A DNA stretch of 64,000 nt, from contig NZ_JAUOTO010000002.1 of NCBI RefSeq assembly GCF_030546645.1, positions 558,001 through 622,000 on the forward strand, given 5' to 3'. Below the pieces are notes generated by a model. The model saw nothing but the letters and a program-made list of their open reading frames with translations. It was not told where the DNA came from and did not search any database. Origin of the DNA: Flavitalea plasmicola. Its GTDB lineage: Bacteria; Bacteroidota; Bacteroidia; Chitinophagales; Chitinophagaceae. How positions within the stretch are numbered: the stretch's first letter is position 1; the number at the start of each line of letters is the position of its first letter. Below, piece by piece: positions 8,130 through 15,610 of the stretch. Position numbers and translations under genes: made by a program.

Positions 8130-11100
8130 TTAGAAGGTGACATTCAGACCCACGCTAAACGTCCGGGTGGTGGGATATTTATATGGGCTGTCCATTCCGG
8201 GATCAAGACCTGCCGTAGGCGTCTGGGCGACACCGGACTGTGCATAGGAAGTGCCGTTCCTCAGGCTGACTTCCGGATCGATGCCCTTATAACCCGTGAT
8301 GATAAATGCGTTCAGCACGGCCGCATACAGCCTGGCGGATTGAATATACCGCAAACCCGTATGGTTCCAGTTATAGCCCAGGGTAATGTTATCGATCTTC
8401 CAGTAATCGCCTTTCTCGATGTAATAGCTGTTGAACTCCACGGGAGACTTTAGCTGTGTTTTGCCAAACACTTTATCAAAAGCGTTGGTGAGGACATTGT
8501 ATTGGATCTGCGTGGGGTTTTCGAACATCATCCGCTGCAGATTGGCCACCTGGAATTTGAAGGCGCCCCGCTGGGTGATGCTGAGGTCCCAGTTCTTATA
8601 GCGGAAATTGTTGTTCCAGCCGAGGTAGAATTTGGGAAGACCGTTGCCGATGACCCGTTTGTCACCGAAGGAGTGAGTGAAATCGGAATACTTCACCGGC
8701 TTGCCATCACTGCCCTGGTAGACCCATTGACCGTAGTTGGCCACGTCGGATGGATCGTTCCCGATGTCGACCACTTTGAAACCATAGAAATCACCTACCG
8801 GGCCGCCTACCTTCAACAGGTGGGAGAAAGTCTGGATGGGCGGGAAGATGGCCCCTACCTGCAGGTAGTTGGTAGAGGTTTTGTATACGTCATTCGACAG
8901 GCTTTTCAGCTTATTGGTGTTGGTGGAGTAGCTGACGCTGGAATTCCATTCAAAGTCTTTTGACTTCACGGGAACAAAATTCAGCATGACCTCCACCCCT
9001 TTATTTTCCATGGTACCGACATTGGCCAGGGTCTGGCTATAAAGGTTCGGCGGGCTGGGTACGTCGTACAGGAACAACAAGTTATGGATCTGGCGGTTGT
9101 AGTAATCCACGCTGCCGCCGACGCGGTTCTGCAGGATGCTGAAATCAAGGCCGATGTTGGTTTCGCGTTTTTCTTCCCATTTCAGGTTGGGGTTGGCGTT
9201 CTGGCTGGGCGTCAGGGTTTGGATCCATACGCCATTGGAGAATACGAAACCGCCGTACCCGACAACGCCGACGCCCCGGAACAGGTCGGTGGGCTGGGAG
9301 CCCGTGACCCCATATCCCACGCGGAATTTCAGGTCGTCAAAGATCTTTTGTTCGCTCATGAAGCCTTCCCGGGAGATCCTCCAGCCGGCCGACACAGCCG
9401 GGAATGTGCCCCAGGGGTTCTTCGTTCCCCATAGCTGGCTGGCTTCCTCTCTTCTCACGCTGGCCATTAAAAGGTATTTTTCGTCGTAGTTATAGGTGAG
9501 CCTTCCGAAGAACCCGATGAGATTGGTTTCACTTTTGAAGTTTTTGATCAGGCCCTGGTAGAGGCCGCTGCTGATGGCCTGACCCAGACCGATGTTGTTC
9601 CATCCAAACCTGTCCGTTGGAAAATCCCAGTTCTCGGTGGAGTTGCTGGTGTAGATATTTTCCTGGTAGCTATAGCCGCCCAATAAAACCAGGTGGTGCT
9701 TATTAAAGGACCGGGTGTATTCGGCGGTGAGCTCGGCTAACCTGTCTATCGATTCGTCGCCTCCGATCTTCGCATATCCGTTCTTGCCGTCGCGCAGGGT
9801 GGACACGTGCTGTTTGGTTTCGGCATAGCCGTTCTCGCTGACTCTCTTGCCATAGGAAAATACGCCGGAGAGCTTCAGCCCTGTAACGGGCGTGAAGATG
9901 ATGGCCGACTTGTATCTTGCGTTGCTTTCGTTTGACTGGCCGTCGCTCTCCATCAGATCGGAAACAGGATTCTCGTAGTCGAATTTTGTCAGCTCCTGGA
10001 ACCAGGTGCCGTCGGCGTTCTTCAACGGTGACGTGGGATTTTGCATCGTGGCCTGGCGATAGATATTTGAGTTAAAGCCATTCCATTTGCGTGAGGAGCT
10101 GAACAGGTTGAGGTTGATCTTCAGCTTGTTGTCGAACATGCTGTGATTAAAGTCAGCCCTGCCGTTGAAGATCTGGTTGTAGGATTTTTTAAAGATGCCT
10201 TCCGCGTTATTATAGTTACCGCTGATGAGGTAGTTGGTGGTGGCATTGCCTCCCCGGAAAGTGAGGTTGTGCGACTGGATGACGGGGGTTCGGGTGATGG
10301 CCTTCAGCCAATCGGTGCTGGCCCCGTTGTCGGCCATTTCTGTCTTGCGGAAGCCGGCCTTGATCTGCGCCCGGAAGTCAGCTGCGGTGGAGAGATCCAG
10401 CTTTCTGGCGATGGTCTGTGTGCTGACGTAGCCACTGTACTCGACGCTGCTCTTGTTATTACCGCTGGCTCTCCGGGTGGTGATGAGGATCACGCCGTTG
10501 GTGCCCCGGGTGCCATAAATGGCGGCTGCGGAGCCGTCCTTCAGCACGTCGATGGATTCGATGTCCTGTGTTGCGACTGTCCTCAGGTCGCCGGGGATCC
10601 CATCGATCAGCACCAGGGGATTCTGGTTGGCGCCCATCAGGGTCGTTTGTCCCCGTAAGAGTATTTGTGTGCTTCCCGTTGGATCGCCATTGGGAGATAT
10701 GACGGACAGGCCGGCTACCTTACCCTGGATCAGCTGACCTGCATCCGTGACGGAGCCTTTGATAAAATTTTCCGCCTTCACCGTTGCCACGGCGCTTGTC
10801 AATTCTCCTTTGCGCTGGGTGCCATATCCAATGACGACTATTTGCTGGAGCTCTTTATTCACCAGCTGTAAGGATACCGACAGCGTTTTGTTGCCGTTGA
10901 GCGGGAGCTCCTGCGAGGCATAGCCGATCAGGCTGAATACGAGGGTCGCGTTGTCATTGGCTACGTTGATCGAAAAGGTACCGTCCTCTTTGGAAGCAGT
11001 TCCATTATTCGTGTTCTTTTCCCGGATAGTAACGCCGGAAAGCGCGTTGCCGGAGGCATCGGTGATCTTGCCGGTCACCGGCGTGGCAATTTCGGTGGTT

Positions 11101-11477
11101 TTACGGACCGCGACGGAATCCATGATGACAAACAGCCTGTCGTTCACCCGACGGTACGTCAACGGGCTGTTGAGCAATATGATCTTCATGACGTCGCCAA
11201 GAGATGCATTTTCGACGTTGACTGACAGCCGCTGCTCTTTGGGCAGGACGCTTGTCTTGTATACAAACCGGAAGGATCCCTGGTCCTCGATGGCCTTGAG
11301 AACATCCTTTATTGTCACATTATCAAGCCTTAAGGTAATATTTCCCTGACCATAGCTACTGGCAGCGGCCGGAAGGGTAAAGCCAATAATGAATATAATG
11401 GCAAGCTTCGTCATCAAGAAATATTTGAAGATTAACCTGGCTGCCGGGCACGGCAGTCCATGTCTTGTTTTTTTCAT
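8130..11477 (-). CDS. SusC/RagA TonB-dependent receptor with STN signalling domain (left PUL)
   Basis: The 1115-residue protein has a signal region (about 20-44), an STN domain (about 46-120, containing LKAIEDQGSFRFVYKTS), a carboxypeptidase-like regulatory domain (about 130-210), a plug with GYGTQRKGELTSAVATV and YGTRGTNGVILITT, and a beta-barrel ending in the C-terminal aromatic GLNVTF. It should import oligosaccharides across the outer membrane using TonB energy. The STN domain is the part that contacts a FecR-type anti-sigma factor, and fecR and an ECF sigma gene lie immediately upstream. The ATG at 11477 overlaps a plus-strand promoter-like element discussed under the antisense RNA candidate. 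Confidence 0.95.
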   Translation of the reverse strand: MKKTRHGLPCPAARLIFKYFLMTKLAIIFIIGFTLPAAASSYGQGNITLRLDNVTIKDVLKAIEDQGSFRFVYKTSVLPKEQRLSVNVENASLGDVMKIILLNSPLTYRRVNDRLFVIMDSVAVRKTTEIATPVTGKITDASGNALSGVTIREKNTNNGTASKEDGTFSINVANDNATLVFSLIGYASQELPLNGNKTLSVSLQLVNKELQQIVVIGYGTQRKGELTSAVATVKAENFIKGSVTDAGQLIQGKVAGLSVISPNGDPTGSTQILLRGQTTLMGANQNPLVLIDGIPGDLRTVATQDIESIDVLKDGSAAAIYGTRGTNGVILITTRRASGNNKSSVEYSGYVSTQTIARKLDLSTAADFRAQIKAGFRKTEMADNGASTDWLKAITRTPVIQSHNLTFRGGNATTNYLISGNYNNAEGIFKKSYNQIFNGRADFNHSMFDNKLKINLNLFSSSRKWNGFNSNIYRQATMQNPTSPLKNADGTWFQELTKFDYENPVSDLMESDGQSNESNARYKSAIIFTPVTGLKLSGVFSYGKRVSENGYAETKQHVSTLRDGKNGYAKIGGDESIDRLAELTAEYTRSFNKHHLVLLGGYSYQENIYTSNSTENWDFPTDRFGWNNIGLGQAISSGLYQGLIKNFKSETNLIGFFGRLTYNYDEKYLLMASVRREEASQLWGTKNPWGTFPAVSAGWRISREGFMSEQKIFDDLKFRVGYGVTGSQPTDLFRGVGVVGYGGFVFSNGVWIQTLTPSQNANPNLKWEEKRETNIGLDFSILQNRVGGSVDYYNRQIHNLLFLYDVPSPPNLYSQTLANVGTMENKGVEVMLNFVPVKSKDFEWNSSVSYSTNTNKLKSLSNDVYKTSTNYLQVGAIFPPIQTFSHLLKVGGPVGDFYGFKVVDIGNDPSDVANYGQWVYQGSDGKPVKYSDFTHSFGDKRVIGNGLPKFYLGWNNNFRYKNWDLSITQRGAFKFQVANLQRMMFENPTQIQYNVLTNAFDKVFGKTQLKSPVEFNSYYIEKGDYWKIDNITLGYNWNHTGLRYIQSARLYAAVLNAFIITGYKGIDPEVSLRNGTSYAQSGVAQTPTAGLDPGMDSPYKYPTTRTFSVGLNVTF

Positions 11478-11490
11478 ACTTTTGCAAGAG

Positions 11491-11580
11491 TTAAATGTTT
11501 AAGATTGGATAGCTTCCTACGGCTATTAACTGTCTTTTACTAATACGGAGAATGCTGCAAACATTCTCCGTTTCTGTTTT
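11491..11580 (+). ncRNA. Candidate cis-antisense sRNA opposite the susC leader (left PUL)
   Basis: On the plus strand a TACTTTTG box (11477-11484, fitting TAnnTTTG) is followed 61 nt later by a perfect 10-bp hairpin (11545-11554 with 11562-11571, loop 7 nt) and a T-rich tail. The predicted RNA of about 90 nt lies wholly in the gap between fecR and susC and is antisense to the susC leader. The same arrangement, with the same distances, occurs at the other PUL. Bacteroides PULs with ECF/anti-sigma control carry DonS-type antisense RNAs in this position. No -33 TTG box is seen, and the TAnnTTTG box partly coincides with the A-rich start region of susC, so the promoter is uncertain. Confidence 0.45.
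11545..11580 (+). terminator. Hairpin with T-rich tail between fecR and susC (left PUL)
   Basis: A perfect 10-bp inverted repeat (acggagaatg and cattctccgt, loop ctgcaaa) is followed on the plus strand by TTCTGTTTT. The minus-strand side lacks a T-tract, so the orientation points to termination of a plus-strand transcript. No plus-strand protein gene lies upstream that would need it. Confidence 0.65.
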
Positions 11581-11640
11581 ACGTAGTTATTTTCATATGC
11601 AGTATTTTGGTTTACAATAGTTAGCTTATCGGTCAAATCA

Positions 11641-12744
11641 TCAGGGTCTTATGATCACTTCATTTCGCCTGATGACATATTTGAAATTCCCGGATAATTG
11701 CAGGGCATACAATACCTCCGTCAGGTTGTCATCGCTGAACACGCCAGTGTATTCGATGTTCTTCAGCTCGTCACCTATAATGATCACTTTTACGCCGTAC
11801 CACCTTTCCAGCTTTAAGGCCACTTCGCTCAGCGTCTCTCCATCGAATACCAGCTTGTTCTTCGTCCATAGCATTTCCGTGGCAATGCTATCCTTATCCA
11901 GGTGATGGACCTGGGTAAGCGTCATGACCGCCGGCTTTTTGGGGACATTGACAGCATGAGCGCTGTCTTTGGAAAGCCAGGAGCTGTCGTTGCTGACGAC
12001 CAGCTTTTCATTGGGCTTTAACACGATCTTCTTGTCCGTGCTGGCTTTCAGCGTAATTTCCACTGCGCCCCTGATGAGGGCCGTTTCGGTGATCTTTTCC
12101 TCCGGATAGGATCGTACATTGAATGCAGTTCCCAGCACTTTTATGTCGATGGTCGCCGTATGAATGACAAAGGGGCGTGACGGGTCTTTTACAACGTCGA
12201 AGAAAGCCTCGCCTATGAGCCTGACCTGGCGGGAGGCGCTTCCGAAATCATTTTCATACGATATATTGCTGCCCGAGTTGAGCCAGACCTGCGTGCCGTC
12301 GGGTAGCTGCAGCTTGGATTTGGAACCGTTCTTCGTGCTGACGGAGTTGCCGCTGACAGCGGGAGTGGCGGGGTTTGGCAGATTGCCGCTGACGGAGAGG
12401 GCGTTGAACAGGACGATGGCTATGACAGCAGCAGCAGCCAGGCTGGCGGCTATAAAGAATATTCTTTGCGTTCCGGACGTTCTGCGGCGGACATCCGGAA
12501 TGGGCTGGAAAGGAGTGTTGTCTGCCGTACCATCGCTTAAACGTTGCAAATGCCTGTTGAACAGGTGATCCGTATCAGCCGGCGCCGGCGCTCCTTTACT
12601 TTTCCATATGGATTCCACGGATGCTGCCTGCTGCGCAAGATCCGGATGTTGTCGCAAAAGAAGTTCAAGCTCAGCCAATTCTTCGCCGGAAGCTTCTCCC
12701 GAGAGCTTTAGGATGAGCAGCTGCCACATTTTTTCATTGTCCAT
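11641..12744 (-). CDS. FecR-family anti-sigma factor (left PUL)
   Basis: The protein has 367 residues from the ATG at 12744; a longer frame begins with TTG at 12750 but the ATG (MDNEKMWQLL) is preferred. It has a cytoplasmic N-terminal part, one transmembrane helix near residues 85-108 (FFIAASLAAAAVIAIVLFNA) and a periplasmic FecR domain with LPDGTQVWLNSGSNISYEN and the terminal domain around LERWYGVKVIIIGDEL. FecR proteins pass a signal from the STN domain of the outer-membrane receptor to the ECF sigma factor. It sits between sigma and susC genes, 80 bp downstream of the sigma stop. Confidence 0.93.
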   Translation of the reverse strand: MDNEKMWQLLILKLSGEASGEELAELELLLRQHPDLAQQAASVESIWKSKGAPAPADTDHLFNRHLQRLSDGTADNTPFQPIPDVRRRTSGTQRIFFIAASLAAAAVIAIVLFNALSVSGNLPNPATPAVSGNSVSTKNGSKSKLQLPDGTQVWLNSGSNISYENDFGSASRQVRLIGEAFFDVVKDPSRPFVIHTATIDIKVLGTAFNVRSYPEEKITETALIRGAVEITLKASTDKKIVLKPNEKLVVSNDSSWLSKDSAHAVNVPKKPAVMTLTQVHHLDKDSIATEMLWTKNKLVFDGETLSEVALKLERWYGVKVIIIGDELKNIEYTGVFSDDNLTEVLYALQLSGNFKYVIRRNEVIIRP

Positions 12745-12824
12745 TCGCAAAGGCTATATCAATAGGACACAGGAAAGAGGAAGTTATACCAAAGGAGAAA
12801 AAAATAAATTGGGGGGCTTGAGAA

Positions 12825-13415
12825 TTAAGCGGTTGGAGGGAGCGTTCTATTACGTACCGGCGGGATGCTGAGCTGGGCGGAAGCTGCAATTTTTTTGACG
12901 GCAATCACCAGCTGATTGCGTACGGTAAGCTCTGAAATGTTCAGGATGGCGGCGACTTCCTTATGCTTCAGGCCGGACTCCCTCACCAGCTGAAAGATGA
13001 TCTTACATTGAGGGGGCAATGTATCGATGGCCTTTTGGATACGCCTGGCAAGCTCTGCGGTAATAAACAATTCCTCCCCGTTGTCAAAATTAGCCACGTT
13101 CTCCACCTCAATGGAGTCGAGGCTTACCTTGGGATATTTGTAGTTGCGGGTGATATGGTTGATGGAGAGGTTCTTTGCGATGGTATAGAGAAAGACAGTG
13201 AGGTTCCCGATCGCCAGCAATTCATTCCTGATCCGCCACAGCTTAATGAATACATCTGACACGATCTCTTCGGCTACTTCCCTGGATTTGATGATCGAAT
13301 AGCTGAAAAGGAACAGCTCCTGGTGCAGCAGGTCATAGAGGCCCCGATAGGCCGTCATGTCGTCGCAGAGGGCAACCTTCCTTTGCAATTGTGCTATCAA
13401 TTCTCTCTTTTCCAT
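12825..13415 (-). CDS. ECF-type sigma-70 factor (left PUL)
   Basis: The ATG at 13415 (MEKRELIAQLQ) gives 196 residues, the usual ECF size. The frame is open further upstream to 13673, but that extension lies inside the GH127 gene and does not resemble a sigma factor. Region 2 is visible in FSYSIIKSREVAEEIVSDVF and IKLWRIRNEL, and region 4 as a helix-turn-helix in GLKHKEVAAILNISELTVRN. The sequence TAGGAG lies just before the start. It should direct transcription of the downstream susCD genes once released by FecR. The start is only 14 bp after the GH127 stop, so transcription from the right-hand PUL may run into it. Confidence 0.92.
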   Translation of the reverse strand: MEKRELIAQLQRKVALCDDMTAYRGLYDLLHQELFLFSYSIIKSREVAEEIVSDVFIKLWRIRNELLAIGNLTVFLYTIAKNLSINHITRNYKYPKVSLDSIEVENVANFDNGEELFITAELARRIQKAIDTLPPQCKIIFQLVRESGLKHKEVAAILNISELTVRNQLVIAVKKIAASAQLSIPPVRNRTLPPTA

Positions 13416-13429
13416 GTCGATGTCTCCTA

Positions 13430-15400
13430 TCAGTTCAGCAGTTTCAGCCACACGGTCATCTCTCCCGGGCCTCTGTTGGCCCAGGCGTAGTAAGGTATCA
13501 GGGTGACGGGAACGGACCTGGTTACGCCGGAAGTGCTGTCCCGGCGAAGCCCCTGTCCTTTCAGGACAGTGATGCTGCCCAGGTCGTTCTTCTGTTTCTG
13601 AGGGGTTAGTATGGCGGTGGAAGGGAACAGCAGATCGCTGACCTTGCCGCCATTGTCCTTCCATTCCAGGCAATACATCAGGGGGCCACGCTGGATGGCC
13701 ACTTTGCCCTTGTCTTCGCTGAGGTTTGCATTTGCTTTTACTTTCCGTACCGGCATCGGCAGGTCCAGCTCGATCTTATCTCCTTTTTTCCAGGTGCGTC
13801 GCAGGACGGCATATCCATCCTCCAGTTTGCAGGGGACTTTTTGGCCGTTGATCTTTATATTGGGCAGGGATGAATTAATGGTAGTATAGGAATACAAAGA
13901 GGAGGGCATGGCTTCATTGCGGGCCCAGCCGGGTATACGCAGGCGGAGCGTGAACGGTTGGGCGGCGGCCGGGGACAATAAAAAGGCAAGATGGCCATCC
14001 CAGGGATAGTTGTTCACCTGGGTGATCTCCAGAGGTTGGCCGTCTATGGAAAGAGAGGCCTTGCTGCTGATGAAAAGATTGACATAGAGGTCCTGGTCTT
14101 TCCGGGCATAAATATATCCTGGCAAGGAAGGCAGCAGGCGCAGGATATTGGTGGGACAGCAGGAGCATTCGAACCAGCCTGAACGTTGGGGTTCCAGGGC
14201 ATCATGCTTGAATCCATCCGTCACCTGCATGGCATTGGTATAGAAAAATGACTTACCGTCCAGTCCCACGCCGGAGAGCATGCCGTTGTACAGGACCTTC
14301 TCCAGGAGGTCCATGTATTTTGCATCACCATGGAGGAGGAACATACGGAGGTTCCAATACACATCGCCGATGGCAGCGCACGTCTCATTATAAGCGGTGG
14401 CGTTGGGCAGCTCATAGTTTCCCCCGAACCTTTCGCCGGCGGGGATGGCGCCGATGCCGCCCTGGACATAGAACTTTTTATCCGTCATGTTGGTCCATAT
14501 GCGGTCGACGGCAGCTATATATTGTTTGTCGCCTGTAAGGGCCGCCACGTCTGCCATACCGGAATACAGGTACATGGCCCTGACCGCGTGCCCTTCGGCT
14601 TCATCCTGTTCCGTCACGGGCTTGTCGTCCTGCCAGTATTCGCCATTCTTCCACTCGTCATTGCTGGTCTTGTCGTAGGCGCGTTTGCCACGCGCGTCGA
14701 TGAAGAATTTCGCCAGGTCCAGGTATTCTTTTTTTCCCGTGATCCTGTACAGCTTCACCAGTCCCATTTCCACGATCTCATGACCGGGGGCGACCTCTCT
14801 TTTGCCGGGACCGAAGGTCCGGACCAGGAGGTCTGCATTCTTCAGCGCTATATCCAGCAGGTTGCGCTGGCCGGTGGCCTGGTAGTGGGCGGCGGCGGCT
14901 TCGAACAGGTGGCCTGAGTTGTATAGTTCATGGCTCAGTTCGTGCTCTTTTACCCATCTGTCGGGTCCTGACCATGCGTGAGGATGCAGGGAGTCGATGG
15001 TGCGTGCCGTGTATAAATAGCCATCCGGTTCCTGGGCGGCGGCAACCGTGTCGATCAATGCGTCCACATACGCCTTTAGTTTCGGGTCGGGGTGGACGGC
15101 GAGGGAAAACGAGGCGCCTTCGATGGTTTTATAGATATCGGTGTCGTCAAAGGGGAATTTGGTACCGAATTTTCCTTGTTTTTGGGCGGCCATTACAAAA
15201 TTATGAACCCGGCCTGTGCTCTCGCAGCGGTCGAAGGAGGCGGGGATGGTGACGGTTCGGTTGCGGCTGATACGGGGAGACCAGAAAGAATCGGTGAGCT
15301 GTACTTTTGTAAATGCCACTGGCTGAATGGGATAGTCGCTGGACTGGGAATGAGCGGCGAGGAATGGATAAAATCCAAGAATGAGCAGGAACCTTTTCAT
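13430..15400 (-). CDS. GH127 beta-L-arabinofuranosidase
   Basis: The protein has 656 residues from the ATG at 15400 (a TTG two codons earlier is possible) and a signal peptide ending AAHS or SQS. It matches the DUF1680/GH127 family. Relative to the characterised HypBA1 enzyme, the metal-thiolate site is conserved: Glu339 and Cys341 in YNETCAA, and Cys414/Cys415 in FECSCCPTN (ATG numbering), with Glu330 in NYELPNA as the general acid/base equivalent. GH127 enzymes remove beta-L-arabinofuranose from plant extensins and pectic side chains. The gene has its own promoter-like box at 15471-15478 and lies between the thioredoxin-domain gene and the ECF sigma gene of the left PUL. Confidence 0.92.
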   Translation of the reverse strand: MKRFLLILGFYPFLAAHSQSSDYPIQPVAFTKVQLTDSFWSPRISRNRTVTIPASFDRCESTGRVHNFVMAAQKQGKFGTKFPFDDTDIYKTIEGASFSLAVHPDPKLKAYVDALIDTVAAAQEPDGYLYTARTIDSLHPHAWSGPDRWVKEHELSHELYNSGHLFEAAAAHYQATGQRNLLDIALKNADLLVRTFGPGKREVAPGHEIVEMGLVKLYRITGKKEYLDLAKFFIDARGKRAYDKTSNDEWKNGEYWQDDKPVTEQDEAEGHAVRAMYLYSGMADVAALTGDKQYIAAVDRIWTNMTDKKFYVQGGIGAIPAGERFGGNYELPNATAYNETCAAIGDVYWNLRMFLLHGDAKYMDLLEKVLYNGMLSGVGLDGKSFFYTNAMQVTDGFKHDALEPQRSGWFECSCCPTNILRLLPSLPGYIYARKDQDLYVNLFISSKASLSIDGQPLEITQVNNYPWDGHLAFLLSPAAAQPFTLRLRIPGWARNEAMPSSLYSYTTINSSLPNIKINGQKVPCKLEDGYAVLRRTWKKGDKIELDLPMPVRKVKANANLSEDKGKVAIQRGPLMYCLEWKDNGGKVSDLLFPSTAILTPQKQKNDLGSITVLKGQGLRRDSTSGVTRSVPVTLIPYYAWANRGPGEMTVWLKLLN

Positions 15401-15431
15401 TAGCAATATTTTAGAATCACACTATCGTTAG

Positions 15432-15446
15432 CGATCCCCGGGATCG
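15432..15446 (-). promoter_or_regulatory. Palindrome in the GH127 leader
   Basis: The sequence cgatccc-c-gggatcg forms a 7+1+7 inverted repeat about 30 bp upstream of the GH127 start and downstream of the likely promoter box. A one-base centre favours a protein-binding operator over an RNA hairpin. No regulator is known. Confidence 0.35.
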
Positions 15447-15470
15447 TAGTACAAGGTACATATTAATTGT

Positions 15471-15478
15471 CAAATGTA
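15471..15478 (-). promoter_or_regulatory. Promoter -7 element upstream of GH127
   Basis: The minus strand reads TACATTTG, an exact fit to the Bacteroidota -7 consensus TAnnTTTG, 71 bp before the GH127 start. No TTG -33 box is evident at the usual spacing. It lies in a 210-bp gap between the stop of the thioredoxin-domain gene and GH127, which otherwise contains no gene I can support. Confidence 0.45.
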
Positions 15479-15610
15479 CACTTTTTGAAGCGAGGATTTT
15501 TAGTTTGGGCGGGTGAGAACATGATCGACCACGACAGATGTCGGTTTTTCATACCGGAAGCTACGGGGTGCCTGCCAGGATTTGCTTGTCCAGGTGGATA
15601 TGTATGCCCG

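Noticed and set aside
13416-13673. N-terminal extension of the left-PUL sigma factor
   Set aside because: The extension overlaps the GH127 coding region in another frame and does not look like a sigma factor; the ATG at 13415 gives a normal size.
14330-14917. 195-codon plus-strand frame inside GH127
   Set aside because: It is antisense to a gene with intact catalytic motifs and has no domain of its own.
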